The notes under the pieces: generated by a model
The model's database searches: none
What the model was told of the DNA's origin: nothing
What the model saw: only the letters and a program-made list of their open reading frames with translations
NCBI GenBank assembly: GCA_003567005.1
Contig: PXBF01000121.1
Span: forward strand, 1-45,257
Direction: 5' to 3'
Length of the DNA: 45,257 bases
Source of the DNA: PVC group bacterium
Lineage (GTDB): Bacteria > Verrucomicrobiota > Kiritimatiellia > UBA8416
Part shown: positions 33,531-42,983 of the stretch, piece after piece
Numbering within the stretch: the stretch's first letter is position 1
Layout: the number at the start of each line of letters is the position of its first letter
Made by a program: the position numbers and the translations under genes

Positions 33531-33675
33531 ACAAGGATCCGAATGGATCTATGAAACTGCCATAGAGCGTTAGGCGCAATTTGCCGTATGGGAAGCGCGC
33601 AGTTTGTGGTCAAGCGAGCATACAATAGCAGGTTGTTAAACCCTTTCAGTCTGTTGCAGATCTTGAGATTGACTC

Positions 33676-33704
33676 TTGTGATTGTTTGTTTAGCGCGGTA
33701 CATT
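33676..33704 (+). promoter_or_regulatory. Predicted promoter for leaderless thrC
   Basis: TTGTGA (33676-33681), 17 bases, then TACATT (33699-33704), then 6 bases and the thrC ATG at 33711. No Shine-Dalgarno sequence is visible, and the spacing places the transcript start on the start codon. Confidence 0.55.
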
Positions 33705-33710
33705 TTGCGC

Positions 33711-35105
33711 ATGAATTATATCAGTACCAGAGGAAAGGCTCCTGTCCTGCGGTTTTCCGAAGCTGTTACGTGCGGGTTGGCGCGGGATGGCGGATTATTG
33801 GTGCCAGAAGAGATACCGTCCTTTCATGATCAGATTGATGCGTTACGCGGATTGTCGTTTATCGATCTTGCTTATGTGCTGATGCGGCCATATGTCGACT
33901 TACCGGATTCCGATTTGAAGCGTTTACTGCGTTTAAGCTATGGACCCTTTCGTGCCCCGCATATAACACCTCTGGTTCCCGTTGGAGACCTGCATGTTCT
34001 GGAACTTTTTCACGGGCCGACCCTTGCGTTCAAAGATGTTGCTTTGCAGTTTCTTGGAAATGTATTTGGGTACCTCCTGGAAACAACTGGAGAAACGTTG
34101 AACATTGTGGCTGCGACAAGTGGTGATACTGGCAGTGCAGCTATATATGGTGTACGAGGGAAACCCGGGATGCAGATATTTGTGCTACATCCAAAAGGGC
34201 GCACGAGCCATTTACAGCGGATGCAAATGACAACCGTGCGTGATGCCAATGTGCATAATGTCGCTGTCGAAGGCACTTTTGATGATTGTCAGTATCTCGT
34301 GAAATCACTATTTAATGATTTGGCGTTTCGAGACCAGTATCATATAGGAGCGGTCAATTCGATTAACTGGGCGCGTGTACTTGCGCAAGTTACGTATTTT
34401 GCTTATGCATCCTTGCTTTTAACGGATTCTCATCGTGTAGAGCGGGTGCGCTTCACGGTGCCAACTGGTAATTTTGGTGATGTATTCGCGGGCTACATCG
34501 CAGCGCGGATGGGGTTTCCCATCTCCAAGCTCATTGTTGCAACCAACGAAAATGACATATTAGCGCGTTTCTTTGATACGGGAACGTACGCCCTATCGGA
34601 TGTGGTTTCGACAATGAGTCCATCGATGGATATTCAAGTGGCTAGTAATTTTGAACGATATTTGTACTACTGTCTGGGGTGTGATGGAGATAAGGTGGCA
34701 GAGACGATGCAATATTTTGCCCAAAAGGGTAGTCTATCGCTTCCACATATGCATCCTGAAGGAGAACCTGCCTGGTTGACGGCTGGGTCCGCTGATACAT
34801 CGGCGACTATAGCGGCGATTCGTGATGTGTATCGTTCGACCGGCTACCTCATGGACCCACATACTGCCGTGGGATATCATGTCGCCCAATCCTGGCTAGA
34901 TCCGAAAGAGCCGATGGTTTGCCTTGCAACCGCGCATCCGGCAAAATTTCCTGAAGCCATACAGGAAGCGTTAGGTCAGGATTTGGCGCATCATCCCGTT
35001 TTGGATGCTATGCATGGACAGCCCGAGCAATATTTGGAACTGGATCCCGATGTCGGTGTTTTACGGGATTTGGTGGCTAAGGAGTCGGCGAGGTATTTTG
35101 GATGA
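33711..35105 (+). CDS. thrC: Threonine synthase
   Basis: A 464-residue PLP enzyme that converts O-phosphohomoserine to threonine. The N-terminus MNYISTRGKAPVLRFSEAV is typical, with DGGLLVPEEIP next. The PLP lysine is Lys108 in PTLAFKDVALQF. AATSGDTGSAA binds the phosphate, and VPTGNFGDVFAGY and TAHPAKFPEAI follow. The length suits the class with the larger N-terminal domain. The start at 33711 matches homologues; a frame extending upstream to 33588 covers the promoter and is rejected. The stop overlaps the YkgJ-type gene start (ATGA), giving a coupled set thrC-YkgJ-like-rnr. Confidence 0.95.
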   Translation: MNYISTRGKAPVLRFSEAVTCGLARDGGLLVPEEIPSFHDQIDALRGLSFIDLAYVLMRPYVDLPDSDLKRLLRLSYGPFRAPHITPLVPVGDLHVLELFHGPTLAFKDVALQFLGNVFGYLLETTGETLNIVAATSGDTGSAAIYGVRGKPGMQIFVLHPKGRTSHLQRMQMTTVRDANVHNVAVEGTFDDCQYLVKSLFNDLAFRDQYHIGAVNSINWARVLAQVTYFAYASLLLTDSHRVERVRFTVPTGNFGDVFAGYIAARMGFPISKLIVATNENDILARFFDTGTYALSDVVSTMSPSMDIQVASNFERYLYYCLGCDGDKVAETMQYFAQKGSLSLPHMHPEGEPAWLTAGSADTSATIAAIRDVYRSTGYLMDPHTAVGYHVAQSWLDPKEPMVCLATAHPAKFPEAIQEALGQDLAHHPVLDAMHGQPEQYLELDPDVGVLRDLVAKESARYFG

Positions 35106-35434
35106 GTACTGCATCTGCTTTGCGTAACTTTGTTTGCACACAATGTGGGAAATGCTGTCGTATCCCCGGATATGTGCGGGTATCGGAGTCGGATATTTCA
35201 CGCATTGCCGCCTGCATGGATCTGGATACGGACACGTTTATTGCCAAGCACACGCGGCTTATGGCTGATCGTAGCGGACTATCCTTACTTGAGGAAAAAG
35301 ATGGGGTATGTGCGCATTTGACGGATGATGGTATATGTGGCATTCATGCAGCAAAGCCCGAGCAGTGTACGGGGTTTCCGTATACGTGGCGGTATCCTAA
35401 CATGGAATCGATTTGCGAAGGGTGGAAGATATGA
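35102..35434 (+). CDS. YkgJ-family cysteine cluster protein
   Basis: A 110-residue protein of the YkgJ/UPF0153 family, a zinc- or iron-sulfur-binding Cys cluster. The pattern is complete: CTQCGKCCR near the N-terminus, GVCAHL, GICGIHAAKPEQC, and a final CEGWKI. No enzymatic role is established for the family. Both ends overlap neighbours (ATGA with thrC upstream, ATGA with rnr downstream), so it should be expressed at matched levels with them. The overlaps mean operon membership is certain by geometry, while functional relation to threonine synthesis or RNA decay is unknown. Confidence 0.88.
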   Translation: MSTASALRNFVCTQCGKCCRIPGYVRVSESDISRIAACMDLDTDTFIAKHTRLMADRSGLSLLEEKDGVCAHLTDDGICGIHAAKPEQCTGFPYTWRYPNMESICEGWKI

Positions 35435-37557
35435 AAAAAACGAGTGGGTTTGCATCACGAATCGTATCCTGTATTGAAAAAGAGAGTCGTCACCGTCCCT
35501 TGGATGCTGGCGAGATTGCCCAGAAGCTGAAAGTGCATGGCAAGCAGCGTGGGTTGCTGCACAAGACATTAGATGAGCTTGTTCGTGAAGGCCGTATTGT
35601 CCGGATACGCAAAGGGCGCTATGCCATGGGAAAAGAGGCCGATCTGGTAACGGGGCGATTAACGGTAGTCCGCTCCGGTAATGGGTATGTGGATCAGGTC
35701 GATCCGGATTCGGAAACACCTTCCGTTTTTGTTTCCCATCGCGATATGGGAACGGCTCTCACGGGCGACACTGTTGTAGTGCGCCTGAACGTCAGTCGAC
35801 AGTCGGACGAACAGGGGCCATCCGGCAAGATCATTCAAGTCGTGCAGCGCGGTCGGCATGAAATTGTGGGCACATTGCGCAAGGCGGGTCGGTTTATCCA
35901 TGTTGTGCCATTGGCACCTGGCTATGCCCAAAACTTTTTTGTTGCCGACACCAAAGGAGCACAATTAGGAGATCGTGTGCTCGTGCGGTTTATCCACTGG
36001 GAAAATCGTCATGTGAGTCCTGAGGGCGACATTACAGAAGTGCTTGGCCCTGCCGAGGAGCCTTCCGTTGATACGCTCTCGATTATTCGGCAACATGATT
36101 TGCCGGATACCTTTCCAGATGACGTGCTGCGCGAAGCAGAAGATGCTGCTGCCCGCATGGACTTGCCGGGGAAACGGGTGGATTTGCGAGAGGATCTCAT
36201 TATCACGATCGATCCCGAACGCTCGCGGGATTTCGATGATGCCCTATCCTTGCAGAAAGATGGGGATTCACGTGTGCTGGGCGTCCATATCGCAGACGTC
36301 AGTCATTTCGTGCAACCGGGTTCGAGTTTGGATCGCGAGGCCTACAAGCGGAGCACAAGCGTTTATTTGCCCGATCGGGTTCTGCCCATGTTGCCCGAAC
36401 AATTATCCAATGGTATTTGCAGTTTAAATCCCGGGAAGGATCGTCTTGCATTTTCCGTTATGTTGAAGGTCGATGCCAAGGGGAAAGTACGGGATCGCTG
36501 GTTTGCTAAAACCCTCATACGTTCCGCATTGCGTTTAAGCTATCAGCAGGCGCTCGCGGTAATCGAAGACCGGGAACCCGAAGATATCGAGTTGACCGAC
36601 GAGCAGCGCAGCGTATTGAAAGAGTTGCATGCATTGGCACAGCAGTTCCGCCAGCGGCGCTATGCCCAGCATGCGCTTGACCTGGACATGAAAGAAGTTG
36701 AAATCGTAACGGATGGCACAGGTCGCATGACAGGCATTCAACGCGTTATCAATGATGTTTCCCATCAATTGGTAGAGGAATGCATGGTGGCAGCGAATGA
36801 GGCGGTAGCTGCAGAGCTGGCCGCACGCAATATTACCAATATCGCCAGGTATCACGAAGAGCCGAAAGAGGAAAAGATTGAAGCTTTAACGACAGAATTA
36901 GTCGATATGGGATATACGCCCGGGGATTTACGCCAGCCGGCGAATATGGCGCGGTTTCTCCGGAGTGTAAAAGAAGATCCCTTGGCCCATCATGTTTATG
37001 TTTCGGTTTTGAAAAGCATGAATCGCGCCCTGTATTCATCCACCGACACAGGCCACTATGGGTTGGCAAAACATTACTATGCCCACTTTACTTCGCCTAT
37101 ACGGCGCTATCCGGATTTGATTGCGCATCGCTTGCTCGGCAAATGCTTGTCGGCACTTGGGGGCGAAGGCTACTCCAAGTCGCGTTTAGCTGCTATTGCA
37201 AAACATGCCTCAGAACGCGAAGAGGTGGCTGCGAATGCTGAACGTGATTTAACAGAGATCATGAAATATCGATTTTTGGAACAACAACAGAAGCAAAAGC
37301 AGCGCCCCGTGTATGATGCTGTCATTGTCAGTGTCACCAATTACGGTGCCTTTGTTGAGCTGGTCGAATTGCAGCTACAAGGGCTTGTGCATATATCTTC
37401 GTTATCCAGCGAGTTTTTGCGATATCACCGTGGTCGCTCCGAACTGATCAATCGCAATGCCCGTTATAAGATTGGGGATGCACTGCGCGTGAAAGTAGAA
37501 GAAGTAGATTTTGATGCGCGTCGGGTAACGTTTGTGCTGGATGAGCAAGCGAGCTAG
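35431..37557 (+). CDS. rnr: Ribonuclease R
   Basis: A 708-residue processive 3'-5' exoribonuclease of the RNase II/R family. Its domain order is an N-terminal winged helix (about 5-65), cold-shock domains, the catalytic RNB domain and a C-terminal S1 domain (VTNYGAFVEL). The catalytic acidic cluster is DFDDAL with Asp267, Asp269 and Asp270. The length and winged helix favour RNase R over RNase II. The start at 35431 follows GAAGGGTGG and overlaps the previous stop; a TTG at 35413 is possible but less likely. It converges on the M3 peptidase gene with 45 bases between and no clear terminator hairpin. Confidence 0.95.
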   Translation: MKKTSGFASRIVSCIEKESRHRPLDAGEIAQKLKVHGKQRGLLHKTLDELVREGRIVRIRKGRYAMGKEADLVTGRLTVVRSGNGYVDQVDPDSETPSVFVSHRDMGTALTGDTVVVRLNVSRQSDEQGPSGKIIQVVQRGRHEIVGTLRKAGRFIHVVPLAPGYAQNFFVADTKGAQLGDRVLVRFIHWENRHVSPEGDITEVLGPAEEPSVDTLSIIRQHDLPDTFPDDVLREAEDAAARMDLPGKRVDLREDLIITIDPERSRDFDDALSLQKDGDSRVLGVHIADVSHFVQPGSSLDREAYKRSTSVYLPDRVLPMLPEQLSNGICSLNPGKDRLAFSVMLKVDAKGKVRDRWFAKTLIRSALRLSYQQALAVIEDREPEDIELTDEQRSVLKELHALAQQFRQRRYAQHALDLDMKEVEIVTDGTGRMTGIQRVINDVSHQLVEECMVAANEAVAAELAARNITNIARYHEEPKEEKIEALTTELVDMGYTPGDLRQPANMARFLRSVKEDPLAHHVYVSVLKSMNRALYSSTDTGHYGLAKHYYAHFTSPIRRYPDLIAHRLLGKCLSALGGEGYSKSRLAAIAKHASEREEVAANAERDLTEIMKYRFLEQQQKQKQRPVYDAVIVSVTNYGAFVELVELQLQGLVHISSLSSEFLRYHRGRSELINRNARYKIGDALRVKVEEVDFDARRVTFVLDEQAS

Positions 37558-37602
37558 CCCGCAGCCGTCTCGCTTCGGGGGGGTGGACGACGATCAGACA
37601 TT

Positions 37603-39663
37603 TCATGTAAGCAGGCCGGTTTGGCGAAGCAGTGCATCCGGGTCCGGTTCGCGTCCTCGGAATGCTTTGAAGACTTCCATGGGATGTTTGCTGCCGCCCA
37701 AGGCTAGAACCGTGTTGCGGAAATGTTTGCCTGTCTGAACGAGTGCTTCCTTGTTATCGAGCCCTGCCTCTTCAAAGGCTGCAAACGCATCTGCGGCGAG
37801 AACTTCCGCCCATTTATAACTGTAGTATCCAGCGGCATATCCACCTGCGAAGATATGGGAAAATCCACACAAGAACCGATCCTCGGGAATGGGGAGGATT
37901 ACATTGTATTGCGGGGCGATACGCTGTTTGTAATCATCAGGTGTCTCGGAGCCTTCAGGGTCGTACTCGTAATGTAATCCCAAGTCCAAAGCCGAAAAGA
38001 AAATTTGACGCAGGGTGTGGAGGCCTGCATGAAACCATCGCGATTGAATGATCTGGTCAATGATGGTGTCAGGCAGTGTTTCGCCTGTTTCGACGTGTTT
38101 TGTCATACGTTTCAAATAGGGGCGATGATATACCCAATTTTCCATAAATTGGCTGGGAAGTTCAACTGCGTCCCATTCTACATTGTTAACGCCTGCGGCG
38201 GCAGGGAGGTCAACTTCCGTTAGAATATGATGCAGCGCATGTCCGCACTCATGATAAAGGGTTGTGACTTCTGAGAGGGTCATGAGAGCTGGTTTTCCCT
38301 CTGACGGTCTGGCCTGGTTGCATACCATCAGCGCTGCGGGGCACCGAATGCATCCATTCGGTTTGCGTTCGCGAGAAAGAACACTGTCCATCCATGCTCC
38401 TCCACGTTTCGTGTCGGGGCGACTATATGGGTCGAGGTATAAGTATGCGATACAGGTACACGTCTGGTCTTGTACTTCGAAGAAGCGAACATCAGGATGC
38501 CATACCGACGCTTTTCCATCTGCAGGGCAAATCGATACATCAAATAATTCTTTTATCGTTTCAAAAAGGCACTCCAGAACACGGGGGAAGGGGAAATAGG
38601 GGCGTAATGATTCGCTGTCGAGAGCAAAACGCTCTTTCCGCAATCGTTCCGACCAGAACGCTACATCCCACGCTTTCAGTTTTCCTGCTTGTCCATGATT
38701 GTGTGCATATTCTTCCAGCGCGTCTATATCTGCCTGTGCTGCCGGTTTGGCTACGTCCGTAATACGTTCGATGAGAGATTCAACCGCTTGTACCTTTTGG
38801 GCCATACGACTTTCAAGTTGCAAATCCGCATATGTATCAAATCCGAGCAGGTGAGAGATTTGCCGTCTGCGTTTGAGGATGTTTTCAATGATTGGGCGGT
38901 TGTCGAGCTTGCCCTCGGATGCTCTTGCTATATAGGCACGATAGAGGGTTTCGCGTAAATCGCGCCGTTCGCTATATTGCATAAATGGCACAAAGAGTGG
39001 TGCTTCATGCGTGATGACCCAAGGCCCTTTTTGGGACGAACTCTCAGGGTAGTTGTTACGCTGTGCGGCTTCGGAAGCTGCGGATAATAGTGAGGATGGC
39101 AAACCGGCTATATCCTGTTTTTCGGTGAGTGTCAGTACCACAGCTTTTGATGCATCCAAGGCATGGTTCATAAAGGTGGCGCGATCAGTAGCATTTTTTT
39201 CACGCAATGTCGTCAGTTTTTCTCGTTTATCAGGCGAGCATGCGGCGCCTGCGTGTATGGCGTCGCGTAGGTCGCTCTCCAGAATTCGTTTCTGCGCTTC
39301 AGTGAGACGACTGCCTGTTGCGTTGGCCGAGAGTCCCTTCATGGCTTGATACAGGTTCTGGCTTTGTCCGATTTTTGAGAAGAATGCTACGATCTGCGGC
39401 TGGAGTTTTTCGTGGATATCGCGCCATTCCTGGTTATTCATTGCGCTAAGCATGTGGCTGACGATACCCCAAGCGTATTCAAGCGGTTCGGTTATCTCAT
39501 AGCGAGAGGCCATGCAGCTTTCCCAGCTCGGTTCCACATGGCTTTCAAGCTGTGATAGCTTTTTGTTTGCATCTTCTAATAAATGGGTAATCGCTTCCTC
39601 GGCCAGGGCTGGTGTGATCGCGGCATAATCGGGAAGTTCGTTGTATTGGAAAAAAGGATTCAT
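37603..39663 (-). CDS. M3 family oligopeptidase (oligopeptidase A-like)
   Basis: A 686-residue cytoplasmic zinc metallopeptidase of the thimet/oligopeptidase A (PrlC) family, which degrades short peptides including cleaved signal peptides. The zinc site is HECGHALHHIL with the expected downstream Glu. Family blocks include NPFFQYNELPDY at the start, KRGGAWMDS, NVEWDAVELPSQFMENW and FCGFSHIFAGGYAAGYYSYKW (given here in part as SHIFAGGYAAGYYSYKW). No signal peptide. It is 30 bases downstream of the substrate-binding protein gene on the same strand, so the two may be cotranscribed, with peptide uptake or sensing as a possible but unproven theme. Confidence 0.93.
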   Translation of the reverse strand: MNPFFQYNELPDYAAITPALAEEAITHLLEDANKKLSQLESHVEPSWESCMASRYEITEPLEYAWGIVSHMLSAMNNQEWRDIHEKLQPQIVAFFSKIGQSQNLYQAMKGLSANATGSRLTEAQKRILESDLRDAIHAGAACSPDKREKLTTLREKNATDRATFMNHALDASKAVVLTLTEKQDIAGLPSSLLSAASEAAQRNNYPESSSQKGPWVITHEAPLFVPFMQYSERRDLRETLYRAYIARASEGKLDNRPIIENILKRRRQISHLLGFDTYADLQLESRMAQKVQAVESLIERITDVAKPAAQADIDALEEYAHNHGQAGKLKAWDVAFWSERLRKERFALDSESLRPYFPFPRVLECLFETIKELFDVSICPADGKASVWHPDVRFFEVQDQTCTCIAYLYLDPYSRPDTKRGGAWMDSVLSRERKPNGCIRCPAALMVCNQARPSEGKPALMTLSEVTTLYHECGHALHHILTEVDLPAAAGVNNVEWDAVELPSQFMENWVYHRPYLKRMTKHVETGETLPDTIIDQIIQSRWFHAGLHTLRQIFFSALDLGLHYEYDPEGSETPDDYKQRIAPQYNVILPIPEDRFLCGFSHIFAGGYAAGYYSYKWAEVLAADAFAAFEEAGLDNKEALVQTGKHFRNTVLALGGSKHPMEVFKAFRGREPDPDALLRQTGLLT

Positions 39664-39692
39664 GCTGTATTACTTTCTGTATGGATTACCGG

Positions 39693-41210
39693 TTATTTGG
39701 GCAGCGCATCGGACGCACGCAACTGGCGCAATTGATGATAGAATTCATACATGATGCTTTCCAGTCCCGGATAGTCTGAGGTTCTCACAAAGGGAGCGAG
39801 ATACGCTTTTGAGAATAGAACATCTGGCAGGGGTTTGATGCTTTGTTCCAGCCCCATGCTTTTTAATGTGTATGCTCCCACGGTGAGGTCCATGGGGTAG
39901 AGGTCGATCTCGTCTGTGAGTCGCCCCATGAAGCCAGCCTCCGTCTCAAAATAACGGCGGGAGGTAAATGCTTCTGCAGGAAACGTCTTGGCGTATGAAT
40001 ACCCCTGGTTGAGTCCCACGCGTAAGCCTCGTTCAATGATTGTGTCATAATCCGATGAAAAATCCGGGTGGTTATTTTTTACGAAGAATGAATAGCGACT
40101 GATCCAGAGATAGTCATTTGGTAACGTATCTTGCTGAGCGGCTTGGCGCTGGCCATTCGTATAGTAAAGCGTGTCTTCCCGGTCGGGATGATAAGATACG
40201 GACAGGACGGCGTCCGCATGTCCTTGTTCGGCCATCATCCAGGCACGTGGCCACGGATAACTGCGTATTTCATAGGGAATACGCAAACTCGTCATAATCC
40301 GTGAAACGGTCTGCACATTGATACCGCGCATCTTGCCATCTTCTTCATATTCGAAGGGCCGCCAATCTTCCGCAACGAAAAGAAGTTTTCTGTCTGGGCG
40401 AGGAGGGCGGATCGCGTCCAGGTATCGCGCCGTGATATCTTCGATGGCACCGCTTTTTCGCATCTCGCGAAGTTCCTTGTGAAATTGTTGCATGATATCT
40501 TCGATATCAGGGTAATCGGAATGCCGGGAAAAGCCCACTAGGTATGGCTTCATTAACGCGGGTTTGGGAAGCCAGGTAATGCGGTCATCGAGTTGATGAT
40601 CTTTCAATAGCGCCCATCCCGCTGTGCGGTCAAGGGGGGTGAGGTCTGCTTCTCCCTCCAGAAGCGCATGTATGGCTTCCAAAGGGGTGTTTTTGATGGT
40701 TTTAGGGAAGTCGGCATCAAGTAGGGCATTGTCATACGAGTACTGGTTGATAAGTGCGATCCTAGTGTTCTGCTCTTCCAATTGCTCGTAAGAATCGAAA
40801 CGAATGGAATCTGCGAGCCTGCGATTTATGAAGAAAACATATTCAGTCAGCCATAAGAAATCGGGCGGTATTTCTCCTGTTTTCCAGAAGCTACGTTGTT
40901 CGTCTGTAAAGTATATATATGGTTCCCGTTCCTTTTGGTGCGAGATGGAGAGCACGGCATCGGCAGCGCCCTTGGTGGTCATGAGCCAGGCGCGTGACCA
41001 TGGGTAAAAACGAATTTCGTACGGGATATCGAGTTTGGTGAAGATTTTGTCGATTACTTCGACGTTAATGCCGGCCGGTTGGCCCGCATCGTTCAAGTAT
41101 TCGTAAGGGGAAAGGGTTTCAGCCACAATGGTGAAAGGACGTGTTGCCTCGTCCGCATTGAGGAGCGTGCCGAGCAACAGGGGCATGATTAGAAAAAGGC
41201 ATCTCCGCAT
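39693..41210 (-). CDS. Double SBP_bac_3 periplasmic binding protein
   Basis: A 505-residue exported protein made of two homologous solute-binding domains of the amino-acid (SBP_bac_3) type. The signal peptide is MRRCLFLIMPLLLGTLLNA with no lipobox. Domain 1 covers about 24-258 (ETLSPYEYLND, GINVEVIDKI, YPWSRAWLM, DAVLSISHQKERE) and domain 2 about 262-505 (EDWRPFEYEED, GINVQTVSRI, YPWPRAWMM, DAVLSVSYHPDRE). Both keep the same motifs, so this is an internal duplication. No permease or ATPase is adjacent. A membrane histidine kinase is transcribed divergently from the 178-base gap. The start at 41210 gives the signal peptide; an upstream extension is rejected. Confidence 0.88.
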   Translation of the reverse strand: MRRCLFLIMPLLLGTLLNADEATRPFTIVAETLSPYEYLNDAGQPAGINVEVIDKIFTKLDIPYEIRFYPWSRAWLMTTKGAADAVLSISHQKEREPYIYFTDEQRSFWKTGEIPPDFLWLTEYVFFINRRLADSIRFDSYEQLEEQNTRIALINQYSYDNALLDADFPKTIKNTPLEAIHALLEGEADLTPLDRTAGWALLKDHQLDDRITWLPKPALMKPYLVGFSRHSDYPDIEDIMQQFHKELREMRKSGAIEDITARYLDAIRPPRPDRKLLFVAEDWRPFEYEEDGKMRGINVQTVSRIMTSLRIPYEIRSYPWPRAWMMAEQGHADAVLSVSYHPDREDTLYYTNGQRQAAQQDTLPNDYLWISRYSFFVKNNHPDFSSDYDTIIERGLRVGLNQGYSYAKTFPAEAFTSRRYFETEAGFMGRLTDEIDLYPMDLTVGAYTLKSMGLEQSIKPLPDVLFSKAYLAPFVRTSDYPGLESIMYEFYHQLRQLRASDALPK

Positions 41211-41388
41211 CGCTATTATTTCTCTTTGTATCTTGGTCACTATGCATATCCAGCAAGGAAAGCTTTTTTGACTGGATTGCGGCAACTCGTTAAGCATTTC
41301 GTACATTTTTCAGAAATGTAAACTTGATATTCAGATGTGGCAAGCCGACAATGCAATTGTTGAACGAAAACATCATATGGGGTGATGG

Positions 41389-42825
41389 ATGACTCGCAGG
41401 CGTTGGGGGCTTTCTACGGAGCTTATTTTATGGCATTCATTTGCCCTTGTGCTGGTCTGTCTCGGAATTGGTGTTATCAGTCATTACTTCGTCCTGCGTC
41501 CGACACGTGCGCGCCTTCCGCAAGAAGCGCGTGTGTTTGCGAATGCGATAGCGGAACAGATTCTGGAGCCGCTCTGGTATTTAGATACTGGCGGGATTGC
41601 AGATTTTATCGAGCGACAACAGTTGTATCCAGCTGTACTTGGCATACGGGTGGAAAATCAGTTTGGCGATAAACTGGCCGAGTGGCAGCAGGGCGAAACC
41701 GTGGCGTCTGGTATTCTTGTTGAACGGCCGGTGTATTATCGGGGGGAACGGATTGGCATCGTCTACGTGACGTGGTCCATGCAGCCTTTGCATGCCTTGC
41801 AATCCGGATTATGGCCCGCATTGTTCGCTATCACCATTTTTGGCATCGTGGTTCAACTTCTGTTAACCTTATGGTTGATTCACCGTTTTTTGCGCGCCCC
41901 CCTGCACACAGTGGTTGATCGTTTGCGGCAAGTTGCGGATGGACACTTTGATTTGCACATTCCGATGGCTCGGCATCAAGAGTTGCGCATGCTTCTGCAT
42001 GAGGCCCGAAGGATGGCTGCCCGAATCCAGGAACGGACCGTCTCACTGCATAACGAGATTTCGGAGCGGCAGCGCATTGCAGCAGAGCTAATTACGCACA
42101 AGGAAGAATTGGAGTTGCAGGTACTGCAGCGCACGGAGGCGCTTGGTCAAGCCAATGAGGCCTTGCGCAGGGAAATTGAGCAGCGGAAACAGGCGCAGCA
42201 GGCAATCATTGAAGTGAGTACGCATGAGCAACAGCGCATCGGGCAGGATCTGCACGATACGCTTGTGCAGGAAATTGTCGGTGCGCGCTATCTCTTTGCT
42301 GCGATGGAAAAGTATTTCGTGAAAGCTGTGCCTGCATGTGCTGACCAAACGCGTCAGATGTCTGCCACGTTGCAAGAAATCTTGGAGCATGTACGCATGC
42401 TGGCGCATGGCATGATGGTGGTAGACTTGCGAGAGGGCGGTCTGCCTGAGGCTTTACGACAATACGCTGAAAAAACATCCGATTTATTTCCGATCTCTTG
42501 CGTGTTTAAACATGCGGATCAAGGGTTTCCAGAGGTGAATGCAACGGTCTCTGTGCAGTTGTACTACATCGCTCGTGAGGCCGTGAATAATGCGATTCGC
42601 CATGGAAAAGCAACGCATATCCGCATCACGTTAGGGAAAGAGGATGGGTGTCCTGTCATGAAGGTTACCGACAACGGCAAAGGCTTTGTGCGTAACGACT
42701 CCAATGGAATGGGGTTACGCATCATGCAAAACCGGGCGGAATCCATCGATGCTGCGTTTTCCATATGGAGTAAACCGCACGTTGGCACTTGCATCCGATG
42801 TGTGCTTACACATTTGAGCTCATAG
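41389..42825 (+). CDS. Membrane sensor histidine kinase, HisKA_3 type
   Basis: A 478-residue NarX/DegS-type kinase. One transmembrane helix near residues 10-35 and another near 145-165 enclose a periplasmic segment of about 110 residues. A HAMP-like linker and coiled coil follow. The HisKA_3 phosphoacceptor is His289 in QDLHDTLVQEIVGAR. The ATPase part has AREAVNNAIRHG (N box), TDNGKGF and GMGLRIMQNRA. All expected boxes are present. No response regulator is in the window. The start has GGGGTG upstream. It diverges from the double-binding-protein gene, which may supply its ligand. A 9-bp stem hairpin lies right after the stop. Confidence 0.9.
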   Translation: MTRRRWGLSTELILWHSFALVLVCLGIGVISHYFVLRPTRARLPQEARVFANAIAEQILEPLWYLDTGGIADFIERQQLYPAVLGIRVENQFGDKLAEWQQGETVASGILVERPVYYRGERIGIVYVTWSMQPLHALQSGLWPALFAITIFGIVVQLLLTLWLIHRFLRAPLHTVVDRLRQVADGHFDLHIPMARHQELRMLLHEARRMAARIQERTVSLHNEISERQRIAAELITHKEELELQVLQRTEALGQANEALRREIEQRKQAQQAIIEVSTHEQQRIGQDLHDTLVQEIVGARYLFAAMEKYFVKAVPACADQTRQMSATLQEILEHVRMLAHGMMVVDLREGGLPEALRQYAEKTSDLFPISCVFKHADQGFPEVNATVSVQLYYIAREAVNNAIRHGKATHIRITLGKEDGCPVMKVTDNGKGFVRNDSNGMGLRIMQNRAESIDAAFSIWSKPHVGTCIRCVLTHLSS

Positions 42826-42860
42826 GCGTTAGCCCGCACATCTCGAATTTCCTAACGCCT
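42824..42860 (+). terminator. Hairpin after histidine kinase gene
   Basis: AGGCGTTAG (42824-42832, overlapping the last bases of the TAG stop) pairs perfectly with CTAACGCCT (42852-42860) across a 19-base loop. There is no T-run, so if it terminates it does so weakly or protects the 3' end. Confidence 0.4.
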
Positions 42861-42983
42861 GTTGGTGGATTGACCGTTGAGGGGGGATGTGGTTATTATC
42901 GACGGCTTATTGCATGTATGGGAAATATGATTTGTGGTTTTGCGCTTGGAGAGTAGCGTGTAGCAGTGGCAGAGAGGGTATAG

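Noticed and set aside
33588..33710. N-terminal extension of threonine synthase
   Set aside because: The extra 41 codons do not resemble the family, and the segment contains the promoter-like element placed 6 bases before the ATG at 33711.
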